The translations under genes and the position numbers were made by a program. From positions 1 through 7,560 of the forward strand of contig CAZELM010000084.1 in NCBI GenBank assembly GCA_964512995.1: a stretch of DNA of 7,560 nt, in the 5' to 3' direction. The notes under the pieces were generated by a model, which made no database searches, was not told the origin of the DNA, and was given only the letters and a program-made list of their open reading frames with translations. Below, piece after piece: positions 6,375 to 7,560 of the stretch (the first letter of the stretch is position 1; the number at the start of each line of letters is the position of its first letter). The stretch is from CAZELM01 sp964512995. GTDB lineage: Bacteria > CSSED10-310.

Positions 6375-6547
6375 TAATCTCCATAAAGGAATATGATTGA
6401 TATCACATCAATTGTTTTGTCTGAGGCGGGATATAAAAAGGTGAAGCTGAAACAGCCTCACCTTTTTCAGATACACATTATCGCGCCGATGACCCCAAAA
6501 CGATTCGTTCCTTTATATCGAAGTGGAGACACAGGAGCATCTCGATC
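6375..6547. other. Gap with terminator between remnant and surface-protein gene
   Basis: These 173 bases contain a strong hairpin terminator (6435-6467) and a small inverted repeat (attgat / atcaat, 6396-6412). A short open frame from 6393 crosses the terminator and runs into the antisense of the next gene, so I do not call it a gene. Confidence 0.6.
6435..6467 (-). terminator. Rho-independent terminator of the collagen-like gene
   Basis: The 15-base arms aaaaaggtgaagctg and cagcctcaccttttt enclose a 3-base loop. On the reverse strand all 15 positions pair (one as G-U) and the stem ends in a run of five T, giving a strong terminator about 80 bases past the stop of the collagen-like gene. On the forward strand one A-C mismatch remains, so it may also end transcripts coming through the amidohydrolase remnant. 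Confidence 0.85.
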
Positions 6548-7560
6548 CTATCGAATGAAAATATTCGCGCCCTGATGAGCATCTTTGTAAGTGCGGTGGC
6601 CGTCGAAGTTTTCACCGTAAAGGATAATGAAACCACACGGATGACTTCCGTCATGATCGCCGATAGAAACCCATGGATCCTCTGAATTGGAAGTCCGCTT
6701 GCACCACTCGAATGTGGTCGGGAATGTCGATGGGCACGTCGCGTTCGTCACCGTGGATGCACAGGCGCAGGAGCCGCACCAGCCTTCGTATAAGGATGCT
6801 TTGGGAGCGACCAGCCAGGCATAATAATCTCCCAGAGCGAACAGAAAGTCATCAAACGGAATCGCTGAAAAGTTCCGGTAGAAATCAGCCTGAACCGTGA
6901 TGCTGGGTTGGTATGTGCCATACGAATGATTGGGAGAGAGATTGCTTGTTCCGGTAGTCCATGCACCATTCTGATCGTTTCGAACAACCAGAGTCCAGCC
7001 GCCGCCATCTGTTACCATATCACAATATACCTGGTAAGGAGCTGAGCCGCCCGTTCCGTCCGGATCGATCCAATAGACACCGCTTCCGATGGAATAGCCG
7101 TCATTCATGATCTGTTTGCAGGTTGTACCTGCCCGGGTGGAGCTGGATCCATCCTGGGCTGCGTAGATCGGGACCCAGTTGGCACCATTGCAGACTTCAA
7201 TGGCATTGTTGTGCCAGCGCAGAGCACCGGCTTTGGAAGGCGTGCAGGTTCCGGTGTCATCCGAAACCTGAACCGCTCCGTCGACATGCAGGGCAGACTG
7301 AGGTTCCGTTGCTCCCAATCCCATATTCCCGGTTGTTTTATCGTAATACACATTGGCTCCGGCAGCCACGCCATTGTCATTATAGATGATTTGCTTATCG
7401 ATACCGGCGATGGGTCCAGTCGTTCCCTGGGGTCCAGCGGGTCCGGTGGGTCCCACGGGTCCGAGATCGCCTTGTGGTCCAGCGGGTCCAGTAGGTCCCA
7501 TGGGTCCGATCTCGCCCTGAGGTCCGGCGGGTCCAGTAGGTCCCATGGGCCCGATCTCGC
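6548..7560 (-). CDS. Collagen-like protein with fibrinogen-like C-terminal domain (5' partial)
   Basis: The gene enters from beyond the right edge; the Gly-X-Y frame is open through 7560, so the ATG at 7546 is almost certainly internal. Numbering from that Met: collagen Gly-X-Y triplets (1-46, mostly GPTGPAGPQ), then a linker typical of tail-fibre/adhesin proteins (QIIYNDNGVAAGANVYYDKTTGNMGLGATEPQSALHV, 52-88), a Cys-containing GTCTPSKAGALRW...EVCNGANWV block (99-125), and a fibrinogen-related start CKQIMNDGYSIGSGVYWIDPDG (143-164) with YQVYCDMVTDGGGWTLV (171-187). The last 145 residues are Cys-rich (WCGSCAC, EWCK, HPCGFI). Fibrinogen-like domains commonly bind sugars or acetylated glycans, so a cell-surface or secreted binding role is likely by family. 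The export signal would lie outside the window. The stop is TAG, with a strong terminator downstream. Phage or phage-derived fibre origin is an alternative. Confidence 0.88.
   Translation of the reverse strand, partial: EIGPMGPTGPAGPQGEIGPMGPTGPAGPQGDLGPVGPTGPAGPQGTTGPIAGIDKQIIYNDNGVAAGANVYYDKTTGNMGLGATEPQSALHVDGAVQVSDDTGTCTPSKAGALRWHNNAIEVCNGANWVPIYAAQDGSSSTRAGTTCKQIMNDGYSIGSGVYWIDPDGTGGSAPYQVYCDMVTDGGGWTLVVRNDQNGAWTTGTSNLSPNHSYGTYQPSITVQADFYRNFSAIPFDDFLFALGDYYAWLVAPKASLYEGWCGSCACASTVTNATCPSTFPTTFEWCKRTSNSEDPWVSIGDHDGSHPCGFIILYGENFDGHRTYKDAHQGANIFIR
7431..7560 (-). repeat. 45-bp tandem repeats encoding the collagen region
   Basis: Two full 45-bp units (7431-7475 and 7476-7520) and 40 bases of a third (7521-7560) lie head to tail and continue off the right edge. 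Each encodes five Gly-X-Y triplets (GPMGPTGPAGPQGEI and variants). Differences between units are mostly at third codon positions plus a few substitutions (E/D, I/L, M/V), which suggests duplication with selection for the collagen pattern. Such arrays change copy number readily. Confidence 0.92.

Noticed and set aside
6468..6547. Short coding-like stretch reading LYIEVETQEHLDPIE before a TGA
   Set aside because: Only about 21 codons between stops, with no start or ribosome site. It could be a scrap of a lost gene but cannot be supported.
6393..6575. Small forward gene starting MIDITSIVLSEAGYKK after an AAAGGA
   Set aside because: It runs through a strong terminator hairpin and ends in the antisense of the collagen-like gene; the residues show no recognisable pattern.

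Overview
The window is a stretch of bacterial chromosome (roughly mid-50s % G+C by eye) with six protein genes, one gene remnant, and repeat-rich edges. I see no rRNA, tRNA, CRISPR array or complete insertion sequence, and no obvious multi-gene system. The gene mix suggests a free-living bacterium from a large, repeat-rich genome: a secreted dockerin-like plus sulfatase-modifying-factor fold protein, a collagen-like/fibrinogen-like surface protein, a sirtuin, an M28 peptidase, an EamA exporter and a YigZ/IMPACT protein. Good AGGAG-type Shine-Dalgarno sites and sigma70-like promoters support ordinary bacterial expression. The sequence alone does not let me name a phylum.

Layout, left to right. 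Positions 1-189 are nine tandem 21-bp repeats that continue off the left edge. Positions 190-564 hold no credible gene, only a short G+C-rich hairpin repeat and a degenerate CTTCGTGT motif. A sirtuin gene runs leftward (565-1371). Next, also leftward, is an exported two-part protein (1646-2797): signal peptide, two dockerin-like calcium loops, then an FGE-sulfatase (SUMF1) fold. Its last conserved motif (GFRMAR) lies in frame just beyond a TGA stop. A 232-bp divergent region carries facing promoters and a possible Fur-like site, followed by a rightward M28 peptidase with a PA-type insert (3030-4394). An EamA-family exporter (4513-5385, leftward) converges on it. A 91-bp gap separates that from a rightward YigZ/IMPACT gene (5477-6049).

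The right end looks like accessory DNA. It has half of a common interspersed repeat, then the C-terminal stub of an amidohydrolase with its catalytic barrel missing (about 6120-6374). A strong hairpin terminator (6435-6467) follows, then the 3' part of a leftward gene for a collagen-like protein with a fibrinogen-like C-terminal domain. That gene enters from beyond the right edge, and its collagen part is built of 45-bp DNA repeats.

The genes mostly look like independent transcription units: neighbours are divergent, convergent or well separated, and no shared pathway is apparent. The points most worth checking are the in-frame TGA in the SUMF1-fold gene, the collagen/fibrinogen surface protein, the 21-bp array and the amidohydrolase remnant.
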